From: Cypionkella sp.
GTDB lineage: Bacteria > Pseudomonadota > Alphaproteobacteria > Rhodobacterales > Rhodobacteraceae
Length of the DNA: 40,473 nt
NCBI GenBank assembly: GCA_025458525.1
Contig: JALOSF010000014.1
Span: 1 to 40,473, forward strand
Direction of reading: 5' to 3'
Part shown: piece after piece, positions 16,711 to 25,815 of the stretch
Numbering within the stretch: the stretch's first letter is position 1
Layout of the letters: each line of letters begins with the position of its first letter
The notes under the pieces: model-generated
Told to the model about the DNA's origin: nothing
Database searches by the model: none
What the model saw: the letters and a program-made list of their open reading frames with translations, nothing else
Made by a program: the position numbers and the translations under genes

Positions 16711-17999
16711 GCGATCACACCGGATGTGCTGCGCTGGCGCATCGCCTGCACCACATCCACCGCGCTGCCGATGCCGTCTTCGTGAAAGCCGTTCTTCATC
16801 CATGCGCCGCAGAACCACGTGTTCAAGGTGCCGTTCATCTGCCGGACCGTGCCCTGCGCGGCCAATGCGGCACTGTCATAAACGGGGTGGCGGAAGCTGA
16901 CGCTGTCATAGATCAATTCGTCACGGATCGGGCGGTTGCTGTTCAGCGTCACGAAATGCGGATCATCCTGCGGGATGGGTTGCAGGCTGTTCATCCAATA
17001 GGTCAGATCGATTCGATCGCCCGGGCCGCCTTGCGGTTCGACATAAGACCAGCTTGACCAGGTCTTGCGCAGCTTTGGCATCATCGATTCGTCGCGGTGC
17101 AGTACGGCGTGATTGGTCTGATACGCCACCGCGCCCAGGGCCGCGCGCTCCGCCTCCGTGGCGTCGGACAAAAGCGCGAGGGCATCGTCGGAATGGGCGG
17201 CGATCACCACATCGTCAAAGGCCTCCCACTCGCCCCCCTGGGCCCGGACATGCACCAGACCATCGTCACGACGCACCCCGGCAACCGGGGCGCCAAGCCG
17301 CAGGTCAACCCCCTGTTGCACCAACGTCGCTTGCAGGCGTTGCACATATTGCACCGACCCGCCCTGCACGGTGAACCACTGGTGCTGCCCGTCGGTGTGA
17401 AGCAGACGGTGATTGTCGAAAAACCGGATCATCGCATCTGCGGGAAAATCCAGGATACCCTTGGTCGGCGTGGACCAGATCGCCCCCGAAAACGGGGTGA
17501 TGTAATAATCGCGGAAATAATCGCCGGTGCCCAGCGCAGCCAACAGATCGCGGATCACCATGCCCGGCTTTGCCGTTGCAACCGCATGTTTGTTGAACCG
17601 CAGGATATCGCGGATCATCCCCAGAAACCGGGGATTGGCCAGGTTCTTGCGCTGGGCAAACAGGGTATCGAGGCTGGCGAGCGCATATTCGATCCGCCCG
17701 CCATCGATGCTGGCGCCAAAGCTCATGCTGCTTTTGGCGACGGGCACCTTCAACTTCTCGAACAGCTTCACCAGATGCGGGTAATTCACAGTGTTGAACA
17801 CGATAAAGCCAGTATCGACCGGCTGATCGCCGCGCTTTCCCGCCATCACAGTGCGCGCATGTCCGCCCAGACGCGGCTCCGCCTCAAACAGGACGACGGC
17901 GTGATCCTCTGCCAGCATATGGGCAGCGGACATGCCGGATATTCCCCCCCCGATAACAGCAATGCGGCGGGGTGCGGCTCCGATCGGTTCAAATGGCAT
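16707..17999 (-). CDS. FAD-dependent amine-oxidase-like oxidoreductase
   Basis: A 430-residue NAD(P)/FAD-dependent oxidoreductase. Dinucleotide motif RRIAVIGGGISGMSAAHML at about 11-29, VVLFEAEPRLGGHARTV next (the GG-motif of the amine oxidase/desaturase branch), VDTGFIVFNTVNYPHLVKLF near 62-81, and a C-terminal FAD-closing segment (NTWFCGAWMKNGFHEDGIGSAVDVVQAM). It leads the operon and starts 49 bases from a TGATCC-N17-TATAAA promoter. In the R. sphaeroides counterpart the cluster is needed for unusual lipid products under singlet oxygen; a fatty-acid desaturation or oxidation role is plausible here. AAGGAA lies 8 bases before ATG 17999. Confidence 0.88.
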   Translation of the reverse strand: MPFEPIGAAPRRIAVIGGGISGMSAAHMLAEDHAVVLFEAEPRLGGHARTVMAGKRGDQPVDTGFIVFNTVNYPHLVKLFEKLKVPVAKSSMSFGASIDGGRIEYALASLDTLFAQRKNLANPRFLGMIRDILRFNKHAVATAKPGMVIRDLLAALGTGDYFRDYYITPFSGAIWSTPTKGILDFPADAMIRFFDNHRLLHTDGQHQWFTVQGGSVQYVQRLQATLVQQGVDLRLGAPVAGVRRDDGLVHVRAQGGEWEAFDDVVIAAHSDDALALLSDATEAERAALGAVAYQTNHAVLHRDESMMPKLRKTWSSWSYVEPQGGPGDRIDLTYWMNSLQPIPQDDPHFVTLNSNRPIRDELIYDSVSFRHPVYDSAALAAQGTVRQMNGTLNTWFCGAWMKNGFHEDGIGSAVDVVQAMRQRSTSGVIA

Positions 18000-18024
18000 A
18001 GGGCGGTTCCTTGGTCGTTTGGGC

Positions 18025-18053
18025 TTTATACGCACAGTTCCTGCGCCGGATCA
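18025..18053 (-). promoter_or_regulatory. RpoE-type promoter of the FAD oxidoreductase operon
   Basis: On the minus strand: TGATCC (18053-18048), 17-base spacer ending GTGCG, TATAAA (18030-18025), 25 bases before the ATG. The -35 is identical to that of the rpoE promoter candidate facing the other way, and both share GTGCGTAT at the -10. Confidence 0.75.
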
Positions 18054-18118
18054 CTCTGTCATTTTTTCCTGACACATCTCCCTTGACAGCCCGCCGATCC
18101 GTTACACTTCTGCGAAAG

Positions 18119-18148
18119 TGATCCAGCAAGATCATCGGTGCGTATCTT
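18119..18148 (+). promoter_or_regulatory. RpoE-type autoregulatory promoter of rpoE-chrR
   Basis: TGATCC (18119-18124), 18-base spacer ending GGTGCG, TATCTT (18143-18148). TGATCC is the -35 reported for R. sphaeroides RpoE promoters. A start near 18155 leaves a leader of about 100 bases and excludes the upstream in-frame start at 18138. Confidence 0.75.
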
Positions 18149-18257
18149 TGTCATGATGCTTGATGCGACACAGACCGAAAAACCGGATGCGCCTTTCGCA
18201 CTGCGGCCTTATGGTGCAGGTGACAGGCAGGATTTGCGCCGGAAAGGGAATGTGCGC

Positions 18258-18821
18258 GTGACGTCGGACGCGGAACAACCGGATTGGGCCGCACAGGTGT
18301 ATCTTGTGCGCGACCGGCAGGACAAAGCGGCCTTTGCCGCACTTTTCAGGCATTTCGCGCCCCGCGTGAAGGCCTTCTTGATGAAATCCGGCGCCTCGGA
18401 GGCGCTGGCCGAAGAATGTGCGCAAGACGTCATGGCGACGCTGTGGCAAAAGGCGCATCTGTTTGATGCCGAACGGGCGTCGGTGGCCACCTGGGTGTTC
18501 ACCATCGCGCGCAACCGCCGGATCGATGCGTTGCGCAAATCGCGGCGCCCCGAGCCAGAAGACCTGCCCTGGGGGCCAGAGCCTGAACGTGATCAGGCCG
18601 AAGCACTTGAGGTCCAGCAAGAAACCGATCGGTTGGGCGAGGCACTTGCCCAGCTTCCTGTAAAACAGCGCGCCTTGATCGAACGGGCCTATTATGGCGA
18701 TCTTTCGCACAGCGAGATTGCCGCCGAAACCGGGCTTCCGCTCGGCACGATCAAGTCGCGCATAAGGCTGGCGCTCGAACGGCTGCGCCATCAGATGGAC
18801 GTGAAGGCACCTCAACGATGA
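18258..18821 (+). CDS. rpoE: ECF sigma factor RpoE
   Basis: Extracytoplasmic-function sigma factor of the RpoE-ChrR (ECF11) type, which directs the singlet-oxygen response when released from ChrR. The 187-residue protein has the sigma-2 region (DKAAFAALFRHFAPRVKAFLMKSGASEALAEECAQDVMATLWQKAHLFD, then ASVATWVFTIARNRRIDALRK) and the sigma-4 helix-turn-helix (LPVKQRALIERAYYGDLSHSEIAAETGLPLGTIKSRIRLALERLRHQM). GTG 18258 is chosen because GGAAAGGGAA lies 8 bases upstream and because the promoter at 18119-18148 sits inside the longer frame from 18138. The stop overlaps the chrR start (ATGA). Confidence 0.95.
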   Translation: MTSDAEQPDWAAQVYLVRDRQDKAAFAALFRHFAPRVKAFLMKSGASEALAEECAQDVMATLWQKAHLFDAERASVATWVFTIARNRRIDALRKSRRPEPEDLPWGPEPERDQAEALEVQQETDRLGEALAQLPVKQRALIERAYYGDLSHSEIAAETGLPLGTIKSRIRLALERLRHQMDVKAPQR

Positions 18822-19462
18822 AGATCAAGCACCACCTTTCTGACGAACTTCTGATGGCCTATGCCGCAGCCGAACTGCCCGAGGCGTTCAGCCTTGTCAT
18901 CGCATCGCACTTGTCGATGTGCGATGAATGCCGGGCCCGGTCGATGGCATTCGATGCCCTCGGGGGCGCCGTGATGGAAGATCACGCGGTCGAAATGTCA
19001 GAAGGCAGTCTGGCGGCCTGTCTTGACCGGATTGACACCTTGCCACAGGCCAATGCCCGTGCCTTGCGCCGGTCCCAGGGCATCGTGCCGGCCCCCTTGC
19101 TCGATTACCTTGGCGGCAGTCTGGATCAGGTCAAATGGCGCCCGCTTGGCCTTGGGGTGCGGCAAGCGATCTTGCGCACCAGCGACAAAGGCGCCTCGGC
19201 GCGTCTGCTCTATATCCCCGGTGGCGCCGCGGTGCCCGACCATGGGCATCGTGGACTGGAACTGACGCTGGTGCTTCAGGGTGCGTTCCGCGACGAAACC
19301 GACCGCTTTGGTCCCGGCGATGTCGAGGTGGCGGATTCTTCGGTTGAGCACACGCCCATCGCCGAGGAGGGCGCAGCCTGCATCTGCCTTGCCGCAACCC
19401 AAGGGGCACTGCGCTTCAACGCGCTGCTGCCGCGCCTTGCCCAGCCCTTCTTCAGGATCTGA
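18818..19462 (+). CDS. chrR: Anti-sigma factor ChrR (zinc, cupin)
   Basis: Cytoplasmic zinc anti-sigma factor that holds RpoE until singlet oxygen or organic peroxides act. The 214-residue protein keeps the full two-domain layout: an N-terminal ZAS domain with the zinc set His6, His31, Cys35 and Cys38 (HLSMCDEC), and a C-terminal cupin-like domain with candidate metal ligands His142, His144, Glu148 and His178 (VPDHGHRGLELTL, SSVEHTPI). These line up within one residue of the R. sphaeroides positions as I remember them, so both RpoE inhibition and the signal-sensing site look intact. Translation is coupled to rpoE. Its stop codon directly abuts the stop of convergent rmuC. Confidence 0.95.
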   Translation: MKIKHHLSDELLMAYAAAELPEAFSLVIASHLSMCDECRARSMAFDALGGAVMEDHAVEMSEGSLAACLDRIDTLPQANARALRRSQGIVPAPLLDYLGGSLDQVKWRPLGLGVRQAILRTSDKGASARLLYIPGGAAVPDHGHRGLELTLVLQGAFRDETDRFGPGDVEVADSSVEHTPIAEEGAACICLAATQGALRFNALLPRLAQPFFRI

Positions 19463-20623
19463 TCACTCTGCCGCGTCAGGCGCGATCACAGGCGTCGGGG
19501 GTGTCGTCGCGATTTCCTCGAAGTCGAAATTATCAAGCCGACGCGCGCGCTTTGTGGCCTTTTCCGAACTGATCTTGATTTCCTCGATATCCTTGGCTGC
19601 CTGCCCGAAATGGCGGTCAAGGTTTTCGACCCGGGTGCCAAGCCGATCCACATCGGCGTAAAGCAGCGCAAGCTCCTTGCGGATCGCCCCGGCCTGCTCG
19701 CGCATTCGCGCATCTTTCAACACGGCCCGCATGGTGTTGAGCGTGGCCATGCACGTGGTGGGCGAAACGATCCAGACCTTGGCGGCAAATCCTTCGCGCA
19801 CGATGTCGGGAAAGTTGGAATGCAACTCGGCATAGACCGCCTCGGACGGCAGGAACATCAGCGCGCCATCCGCCGTTTCGCCTTCGATGATGTATTTTTC
19901 GGCAATCGCCCGAATGTGCTGACGCACCGCACCGCGCATGAGCGTGGCCGCCTCTTGCGCCTGTCGCGGGGTGTCGGCACGACGGATCGCCTCATAGGCC
20001 TCCAGCGGGAACTTCGCGTCGATCACGATCGGACCCGGAGGATGGGGCAAGTGAATGAGGCAATCGGCGCGGCGGTTGTTCGACAGCGTTGCCTGCATCG
20101 TGTAGGCATCCTTGGGCAGCGCCTTTTGCACGATATCATTCAGCTGAATTTCGCCAAAGGCGCCGCGCGTCTGTTTGTTCGAAAGAATATCTTGCAAACT
20201 CAGCACATTGCCCGACAGCTTTTCGATATTGGCTTGCGCCTTGTCGATGGTTTCCAGCCGCTGCTGCAACTCGCCAAGGCTGCGCGCCGTGCGGGTCGAT
20301 GTGCCATGCAGGCTTTCCCCCATCTGGCGCGACACCTCGGCCAGACGTTGTTCCATCACCTGCAACATGGCGGTCTGGCTCATGGCTTGCGTCTCTGACA
20401 CATGGTGCAGCCCGCCGGCCAAACGCTCCTGCCCGTCGCCAAGCTGCTGCACGCGTTGCGACAGCCAGCCGATTTCACGCATGAGAGGCTCTGCCATGGT
20501 GGCAGACCGGCCCGCCGCCCGGAGGATCAGCGCCAGAAAACCGACAAGGACCAGCCCCGCACCGCCAAGGATCAGGACCTCGGGGTCGGTCCAGGCGAAA
20601 CTTTGACCAAAAAGCACAATCAT
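19463..20623 (-). CDS. rmuC: DNA recombination protein RmuC
   Basis: RmuC-family protein with a predicted restriction-nuclease-like core, known for limiting recombination at inverted repeats. The 386-residue protein has one N-terminal membrane segment ([21 protein letters not shown], about 16-36), a coiled coil (about 45-140), and the RmuC domain: [49 protein letters not shown] (the PD-D/ExK-type IDAKFP motif near 209), [15 protein letters not shown] and [16 protein letters not shown]. Start ATG 20623 overlaps the mutL stop by 4 bases, so it is cotranscribed with mismatch repair. It ends exactly where chrR ends, with no terminator between. Confidence 0.92.
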   Translation of the reverse strand: MIVLFGQSFAWTDPEVLILGGAGLVLVGFLALILRAAGRSATMAEPLMREIGWLSQRVQQLGDGQERLAGGLHHVSETQAMSQTAMLQVMEQRLAEVSRQMGESLHGTSTRTARSLGELQQRLETIDKAQANIEKLSGNVLSLQDILSNKQTRGAFGEIQLNDIVQKALPKDAYTMQATLSNNRRADCLIHLPHPPGPIVIDAKFPLEAYEAIRRADTPRQAQEAATLMRGAVRQHIRAIAEKYIIEGETADGALMFLPSEAVYAELHSNFPDIVREGFAAKVWIVSPTTCMATLNTMRAVLKDARMREQAGAIRKELALLYADVDRLGTRVENLDRHFGQAAKDIEEIKISSEKATKRARRLDNFDFEEIATTPPTPVIAPDAAE

Positions 20624-22437
20624 CTGCGACCGAACAGCCGTTCGATATCATGGAGTTTCAACTCCACATAGGTCGGGCGGCCATGGTTGCACTGGCCGGA
20701 ATGGGGCGTCGCCTCCATCTCGCGCAAAAGCGCGTTCATCTCCTCTGCCCGCATCTGACGACCCGACCGGACCGAGCCATGGCACGCCATGCGCGACAAG
20801 ACGGCATCGATCTTGCCGCGGATCAGATGCGATTGCCCGGCATCGACCAATTCGTCCAGCACATCGCGGATCAGCGCCGCTGCATTCACCGCACCCAGAA
20901 TGGCGGGCGTTTCGCGCACCGCAACAGCGCTGCCGCCAAAGGGTTCGATCACCAGCCCAAGCTGCGCCAGCGTTGGCGCGGCATCGATCAGCCGCGCGGC
21001 ATCGGTGGGCGACAATTCGACAATTTCGGGGATCAGCAAGGCCTGCGCGGTGATGCCCGTCTCGGCCATCTGGCGCTTCAGCCGCTCATAGACCAGACGC
21101 TCATGGGCGGCATGTTGGTCAACGATCACAATGCCCTGCGTGGTCTGGGCAATGATATAGTTTTCATGCACCTGCGCCCGCGCCGCGCCCAGCGGGTGAT
21201 GGGCATCCGCAGCTTGCGCGATCTCGGCGACCCGCGCCGTCGGCGCCTCGGCAAAGCCGGTGCTGGCGGGCGCCTGAAAGGCAAACGCGCGCGCGAAACT
21301 GGCCTGCGAAGGGCGGTCCTCGGCATAGGCCGGGCCGGGCTCGGGGCGCATGGCCGCCAGCGTTTCGGTCGCCACGGTGGTCGAAGCCCGGTGCCCCGCC
21401 CCCGAAAGCGCCGTGCGCAATCCGGTGATGATCAGGCTGCGTGCCGCTTCGGGTTCACGAAAGCGCACCTCGGATTTCGCGGGATGCACGTTCACATCGA
21501 CCCGTTCGGGATCGCAGCCAAGGTTCAGCACCGCCGCCGGATGGCGATCCCGGCTGAGAAAATCGAAATAGGCCACCCGCAGCGCCCCAAGCAGCAGCTT
21601 GTCCAAGACCGGGCGGCCGTTCACGAACACGAACTGCTGCGCCGAAGACCCGCGCGAATAGGTCGGCAGGGCCGCATAGCCGGTCAGGTGCATCCCGTCG
21701 CGCGCCACATCGATCCGCAGGGCGTTCTGGGTGAAATCCGCGCCCAGAATGCCCGTCAACCTGCCATGCAGCGCATCAAAGAAATCGCCCGGCTGTGGAT
21801 CGGCGCGAAAGATCACCCGCGCCTCTCCGCCCGACATGTCGGTCAGGGTAAAGCCGATCTGCGGTTCCGCCATGGCAAGGCGGCGCAACACCTCGGCGAT
21901 CGCCTGCGCCTCGGCCCGGTCGCTGCGCAGGAACTTCAGCCGGGCCGGCGTGGCATAAAACAGATCGCGAAGCTCGACCACCGTGCCGCGGGTCAGGCCC
22001 GCGGGCCGCACAGCGCCCATACGCCCCCCGGCGACGGTGATCTGCGCGGCCTCTTGCCCCGCGGCCCGAGATGTCAGCGTCAGCCGCCCCACCGCGCCAA
22101 GCGAGGCAAGCGCCTCGCCGCGAAAACCGAAGCTGTGGATGTTGAGCAGATCGGACCCATCGATCTTTGACGTCGCGTGCCGGGCGACCGCCAAAGGCAG
22201 GTCTGCGGCCGTCATGCCGCAGCCATCATCCGTCACCCGGATCAGCGTTTTGCCACCATCGGCAAAATCCACCGAAATCCGCGTCGCCCCGGCATCCAGC
22301 GCATTTTCCACCAACTCCTTGACCGCCGAGGCAGGCCGCTCCACCACCTCGCCGGCGGCGATGCGGTTGATGGCAGCCTCATCCAGCGGGCGGATCACGG
22401 GTTGGATTGCGGATATGTTGGGGGTGAGAATGTTCAT
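20620..22437 (-). CDS. mutL: DNA mismatch repair endonuclease MutL
   Basis: Mismatch-repair ATPase and nicking endonuclease that follows MutS. The 605-residue protein has GHKL ATPase motifs [10 protein letters not shown] (41-50), DDGCGM (70-75) and [10 protein letters not shown] (101-110), the FVNGRPV and [11 protein letters not shown] transducer motifs, a Pro/Ala-rich linker, and a C-terminal domain with the metal-binding endonuclease motif [12 protein letters not shown] (DQHA-x2-E-x4-E, near 439), plus [10 protein letters not shown] and GQCNHGRPT. That motif marks the MutH-independent type, usual in alphaproteobacteria. It opens the mutL-rmuC pair; the 45-base gap to the M16 genes upstream holds no obvious promoter. 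Confidence 0.96.
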   Translation of the reverse strand: MNILTPNISAIQPVIRPLDEAAINRIAAGEVVERPASAVKELVENALDAGATRISVDFADGGKTLIRVTDDGCGMTAADLPLAVARHATSKIDGSDLLNIHSFGFRGEALASLGAVGRLTLTSRAAGQEAAQITVAGGRMGAVRPAGLTRGTVVELRDLFYATPARLKFLRSDRAEAQAIAEVLRRLAMAEPQIGFTLTDMSGGEARVIFRADPQPGDFFDALHGRLTGILGADFTQNALRIDVARDGMHLTGYAALPTYSRGSSAQQFVFVNGRPVLDKLLLGALRVAYFDFLSRDRHPAAVLNLGCDPERVDVNVHPAKSEVRFREPEAARSLIITGLRTALSGAGHRASTTVATETLAAMRPEPGPAYAEDRPSQASFARAFAFQAPASTGFAEAPTARVAEIAQAADAHHPLGAARAQVHENYIIAQTTQGIVIVDQHAAHERLVYERLKRQMAETGITAQALLIPEIVELSPTDAARLIDAAPTLAQLGLVIEPFGGSAVAVRETPAILGAVNAAALIRDVLDELVDAGQSHLIRGKIDAVLSRMACHGSVRSGRQMRAEEMNALLREMEATPHSGQCNHGRPTYVELKLHDIERLFGRR

Positions 22438-22482
22438 ACCCCCAATTGTAGCATCCTGGCGACCAAAGGGCCATAGATTCGG

Positions 22483-23793
22483 TCAGTCCGTCGCGGTGAC
22501 GCCTTCGGGCTGACCAACCACGACAAAGCGCAGATCGGCCTCGCGGAACAGGCGCGCGGCGACACGGCGGACATCGTCCATCGTCACCGCCTCGACCTTG
22601 GCATTGCGGGTTTTGGGGTAATCCGGCGTCAGCCCGATCATCTGCATCCCGACCAGCATGCTGGCAATCGGACCGTTGCCATCAAAACGCAGCGGGTAGG
22701 ATCCGGTCAGATAGGTTTTCGTGTTGGCCAACTCCGCCTCGGTCACGCCATCGGCGGCAATCTTGCGCCATTCCTCGCGGATCACCTCGATCGCCTGGCC
22801 GACGGTGGCATTGGCCGACGAAAATTGCCCCATGACCAACTCTGCCTGATCATAACCCAGCAGATAGGTGCCAATCCCATAGGTCAGGCCGCGCTTTTCG
22901 CGCACCTCGGACATGAGCCGGGCCGAAAAGCGCCCGCCGCCCAGAATTTCGTTCAGGATCGTGGCGGCAAAGAAATCGGGGTCGTCGCGCTTGATCCCTT
23001 GATGCCCAAAGATCACGGTGGCCTGTGGGCCGGGAAAATTCTGCACGGTGATCCCGCCCGAAAGGTCCATCGGCGCCCGGTCTGGCAGTGCCGCGCCGGT
23101 GGCGGGCAACCCGGCAAACAGCGTGTCAAGCAGCGCCCCCAATTCCTGCGCCGAGATATCCCCGGCAGCCGCCACATAAACCCGGTCGCGCGCAATGGCC
23201 GCCCGGTGCGCTGCGATCATGTCGTCGCGGGTCAAGGCCGAGACGGTTTCCTCGGTGCCATCGCCGCTGCTGGCATAGGGATGCGCGCCAAAGGCCAGCG
23301 CACGGAACTGCCGACTGGCAAGCGTGCCCGGATCTTTGGCGTCTTGCCGCAATCCCGCAAGCACCTGCCCCCGCACCCGATCCAGCGCCTGTTGGTCAAA
23401 CCGCGGCTCGGTAAGCGCACGACGCAGCAGATCCACCGCCTGATCGCGGTTTTCGGTCAAGAACCGGGCCGACACTGCCAGCGTGTCCTCATCGGCGCGG
23501 AAACTGAAACTGGCGGCCAGATCATCGCGGGCCCGGGCGAAGCCGACGCTGTCCAGATCGCCGGTGCCTTCCTCGATCAGCGCGGTCATCAGATTGACCG
23601 CCCCGCGTTTGCCCGGCGCATCAAGTGCGGTGCCCCCCCGGAACCGGATTTCCAGCGCGGTAAAGGGGATGCCCGGTTCCTCGGCCAGCCAGGCCGTGAT
23701 CCCGCCGGGCGACGTGACAGTCTGGATCTCGATCTCGGCCCGCGCCGGTAGGGCGATCAGCAGCAAGACTGCGGCAAGTTTGAACAGTTTCAT
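22483..23793 (-). CDS. M16 family peptidase, non-catalytic subunit
   Basis: A 436-residue exported pitrilysin-family protein. Signal peptide MKLFKLAAVLLLIALPARAE. It keeps the two M16 lobes (FRGGTALDAPGKRGAVNLMTALIEEGTGDLD, then FFAATILNEILGGGRFSARLMSEVREKRGLTYGIGTYLLGY), including the R/Y residues of the C-terminal lobe. However, the zinc motif HxxEH is replaced by RGAVNLMTALIEE, so it cannot bind the catalytic zinc. This is the usual inactive half of a heterodimer with the upstream gene, as in mitochondrial processing peptidase-like pairs. Start ATG 23793 overlaps the upstream stop by 4 bases. Confidence 0.92.
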   Translation of the reverse strand: MKLFKLAAVLLLIALPARAEIEIQTVTSPGGITAWLAEEPGIPFTALEIRFRGGTALDAPGKRGAVNLMTALIEEGTGDLDSVGFARARDDLAASFSFRADEDTLAVSARFLTENRDQAVDLLRRALTEPRFDQQALDRVRGQVLAGLRQDAKDPGTLASRQFRALAFGAHPYASSGDGTEETVSALTRDDMIAAHRAAIARDRVYVAAAGDISAQELGALLDTLFAGLPATGAALPDRAPMDLSGGITVQNFPGPQATVIFGHQGIKRDDPDFFAATILNEILGGGRFSARLMSEVREKRGLTYGIGTYLLGYDQAELVMGQFSSANATVGQAIEVIREEWRKIAADGVTEAELANTKTYLTGSYPLRFDGNGPIASMLVGMQMIGLTPDYPKTRNAKVEAVTMDDVRRVAARLFREADLRFVVVGQPEGVTATD

Positions 23794-25124
23794 GGGGTGA
23801 CCTCCTCGGCAGCGGGCATCAACCAACCGGTCACGGCACGCCGCCGGTCCAGCACCTCGCGCGCCGCCTGTTGCACATCCTCGGGGGTGACAGCATCAAG
23901 GATCGCGGGCCAGTCCTGGACATCCTGCACCGTCAGGCCAACGGCAAGCGCCTCGCCATAGCGGCGGGCAAGGCCATCCACATTGTCGCGGGCATAGATC
24001 TGTTCGGCCCGGATCTGGGTCTTGATGCGGGCAAAATCGTCGGGGTCGGGGCCGGTTTCGATGAAATCGGCGATCACCTTGTCCATCGCGGCCTCGGCCT
24101 GTGCCAGATCGACACCCGGCATCGGCACGACGAACACCCCGAATGTGCCGTCATCCAGCCCCGTCCCGTCGTAATAGGCTGAAGAAAACACCGCGACCGG
24201 AGCTTCGCCAAACTGCAATCCCTGCGCGAAAAGCGAGGTCTGGCCCGACCCGCCCAGAAGCGCCGCAAGAATGCTGAGCGCGGCGGCTTTCGACTGATCG
24301 CCACTGTCCCGCTCGGGGGCAAGGTAGGTGCGGGTGACATAGGGCTCTGACACCCTTTCGTCGCGCAACGTCAGCCGACGCTCCGCGATCTGTGGCGGTT
24401 CGGCGGGGCGGATACGATCGGTGATCGCGTTGGACGGCGCAATCGGGCCGTAATGCCGTTCGGCCATGGCGCGCACCGCCTCTGGCTCCACATCGCCGGC
24501 AACCACAAGGATGGCATTGTTGGGCGCGTAAAAGCGCACGTAATGGTCCAGCGCCGCCTGGCGATCCAGCTGCTCCATCTCGTGCTTCCAGCCGATGATC
24601 GGAATGCCATAGGGATGGTTAAGGAACTGCGCCGCCCGCATCTGTTCTTGCAACAAGGCACCGGGGCTGCTGTCGGTGCGCTGCTTGCGCTCCTCGATGA
24701 TCACGGCGCGCTCGGTGGCGATGTCCTCCTCAGACAGTTGGAGGTTGCGCATCCTATCGGCTTCCAGCTGCATCATCAGATCAAGCCGATCAGCGGCAAC
24801 TCTTTGAAAGTAGGCGGTATAATCCCAACTGGTAAAGGCGTTGTCATTACCGCCCTGTGCCTCGACCGTTGCGGAAAATTCGCCGGGCGCAAGCGTATCG
24901 GTGCCCTTGAACATCAGGTGTTCCAGAAAATGCGCGATGCCGGATTGCCCGGGCGGCTCATCGGCGGCCCCGGTGCGATACCAGACCATATGGGTCACGA
25001 CGGGCGCGCGATGATCTTCGATCACGACCACGTCCATGCCGTTGCCAAGCTCGAAACTCGTCACCTCCTCGGCCAAGGCAGGGGTTGCGGCAAGAAAACA
25101 CAGCACGATCGCATTGCGCAGCAT
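23790..25124 (-). CDS. M16 family zinc metallopeptidase, catalytic subunit
   Basis: A 444-residue exported pitrilysin-family protease. Signal peptide MLRNAIVLCFLAATPALAEE. The inverted zinc motif HFLEH is at 65-69 with the third ligand in the downstream helix (EEDIATERAVIIEE). FTSWDYTAYFQRV and GWKHEMEQLDRQAALDHYVRFYAPNNAILVVAGD follow in family order, and a second lobe completes the clamshell. It probably acts in the periplasm with the inactive partner encoded just downstream; substrates are unknown, with signal or envelope peptides most likely. Start ATG 25124; a longer frame upstream lacks the signal peptide. Confidence 0.94.
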   Translation of the reverse strand: MLRNAIVLCFLAATPALAEEVTSFELGNGMDVVVIEDHRAPVVTHMVWYRTGAADEPPGQSGIAHFLEHLMFKGTDTLAPGEFSATVEAQGGNDNAFTSWDYTAYFQRVAADRLDLMMQLEADRMRNLQLSEEDIATERAVIIEERKQRTDSSPGALLQEQMRAAQFLNHPYGIPIIGWKHEMEQLDRQAALDHYVRFYAPNNAILVVAGDVEPEAVRAMAERHYGPIAPSNAITDRIRPAEPPQIAERRLTLRDERVSEPYVTRTYLAPERDSGDQSKAAALSILAALLGGSGQTSLFAQGLQFGEAPVAVFSSAYYDGTGLDDGTFGVFVVPMPGVDLAQAEAAMDKVIADFIETGPDPDDFARIKTQIRAEQIYARDNVDGLARRYGEALAVGLTVQDVQDWPAILDAVTPEDVQQAAREVLDRRRAVTGWLMPAAEEVTP

Positions 25125-25231
25125 GGTGGGGGTATCCTTGATCCTTGTCAGGCGACACATACGCCGACAGGCCTGATGTGCAAGACCAGCCACAGCAACG
25201 TGACCAAAAGGCCCGTCCAGAATTGGGGTGC

Positions 25232-25750
25232 TTACTCGCCGTCTTGCGGCGGCGGGGCCGAAGGTGTGCGCACACCACGCTGACGCCAGCGCCACAATTC
25301 GGCATGCTGATCCAGCGACTGCTCCTCATAGGCGCGGTAATAGACGTTCACGTTGAACAACCGCTCCAGAATTCGACCGTTGTTGTCGCGCCGCCACTCC
25401 AGATCCTCGCTTGCCAGGGTCTGGCGGATGCCGGAGGCCACGCCATAGCGTGACACATGGTTGACGATCCCCCCGTCCAGCCCGGCCCCCGCGCCGGGGC
25501 GTCCGCCCAGCGCGATGATCGCATCGGCTTCGGGCGTTGGATCGGTGCGGTTCGTGCCACCGGGCGTCGGTTCGGGCAGTTGCGCCAGATCCTGAGGCAG
25601 TTCCAAGGGCTTGGGTGGCAGGATGCCAAACTCGTCCGGCCCGGCCGTGGACGAGCGGATGTTCATCAACTCGGGCGTGTCGCTGCCATTGCCGCAGGCC
25701 GCAAGCATGGCTGCGCATGTCACCGCGAGGATCACCCGTGCTGCCTGCAT
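25232..25750 (-). CDS. DUF3035 outer-membrane lipoprotein (BamF-like)
   Basis: A 172-residue lipoprotein. The signal MQAARVILAVTCAAMLAACGNG has the lipobox LAAC, so the mature N-terminus is acylated Cys and, without Asp at +2, should go to the outer membrane. The mature region begins PDEFGILPPKPLELPQDLAQLPEPTPGG, the DUF3035 signature. This family has been described as BamF, an alphaproteobacterial accessory of the beta-barrel assembly machine, which I recall without certainty. Start: GGAGG precedes a double ATG; the second (25750) has the better spacing. It sits next to lspA, which encodes the peptidase that matures such lipoproteins. Confidence 0.85.
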   Translation of the reverse strand: MQAARVILAVTCAAMLAACGNGSDTPELMNIRSSTAGPDEFGILPPKPLELPQDLAQLPEPTPGGTNRTDPTPEADAIIALGGRPGAGAGLDGGIVNHVSRYGVASGIRQTLASEDLEWRRDNNGRILERLFNVNVYYRAYEEQSLDQHAELWRWRQRGVRTPSAPPPQDGE

Positions 25751-25815
25751 CATCGCCTCCAAAACCCTCAACGTCCCCCTCTTAGCGCAATAGATGCCCG
25801 GCGTCACGGGGTCTT

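Noticed and set aside
20650-22170. Antisense open frame of 506 codons across mutL
   Set aside because: Low-complexity Arg/His/Gln-rich translation opposite an intact mutL.
25146-25169. Imperfect hairpin (TGTC-A-GGCG / CGCCGACA) between the M16 gene and the DUF3035 gene
   Set aside because: Bulged stem without a U tract and no clear regulatory role; too weak to list.
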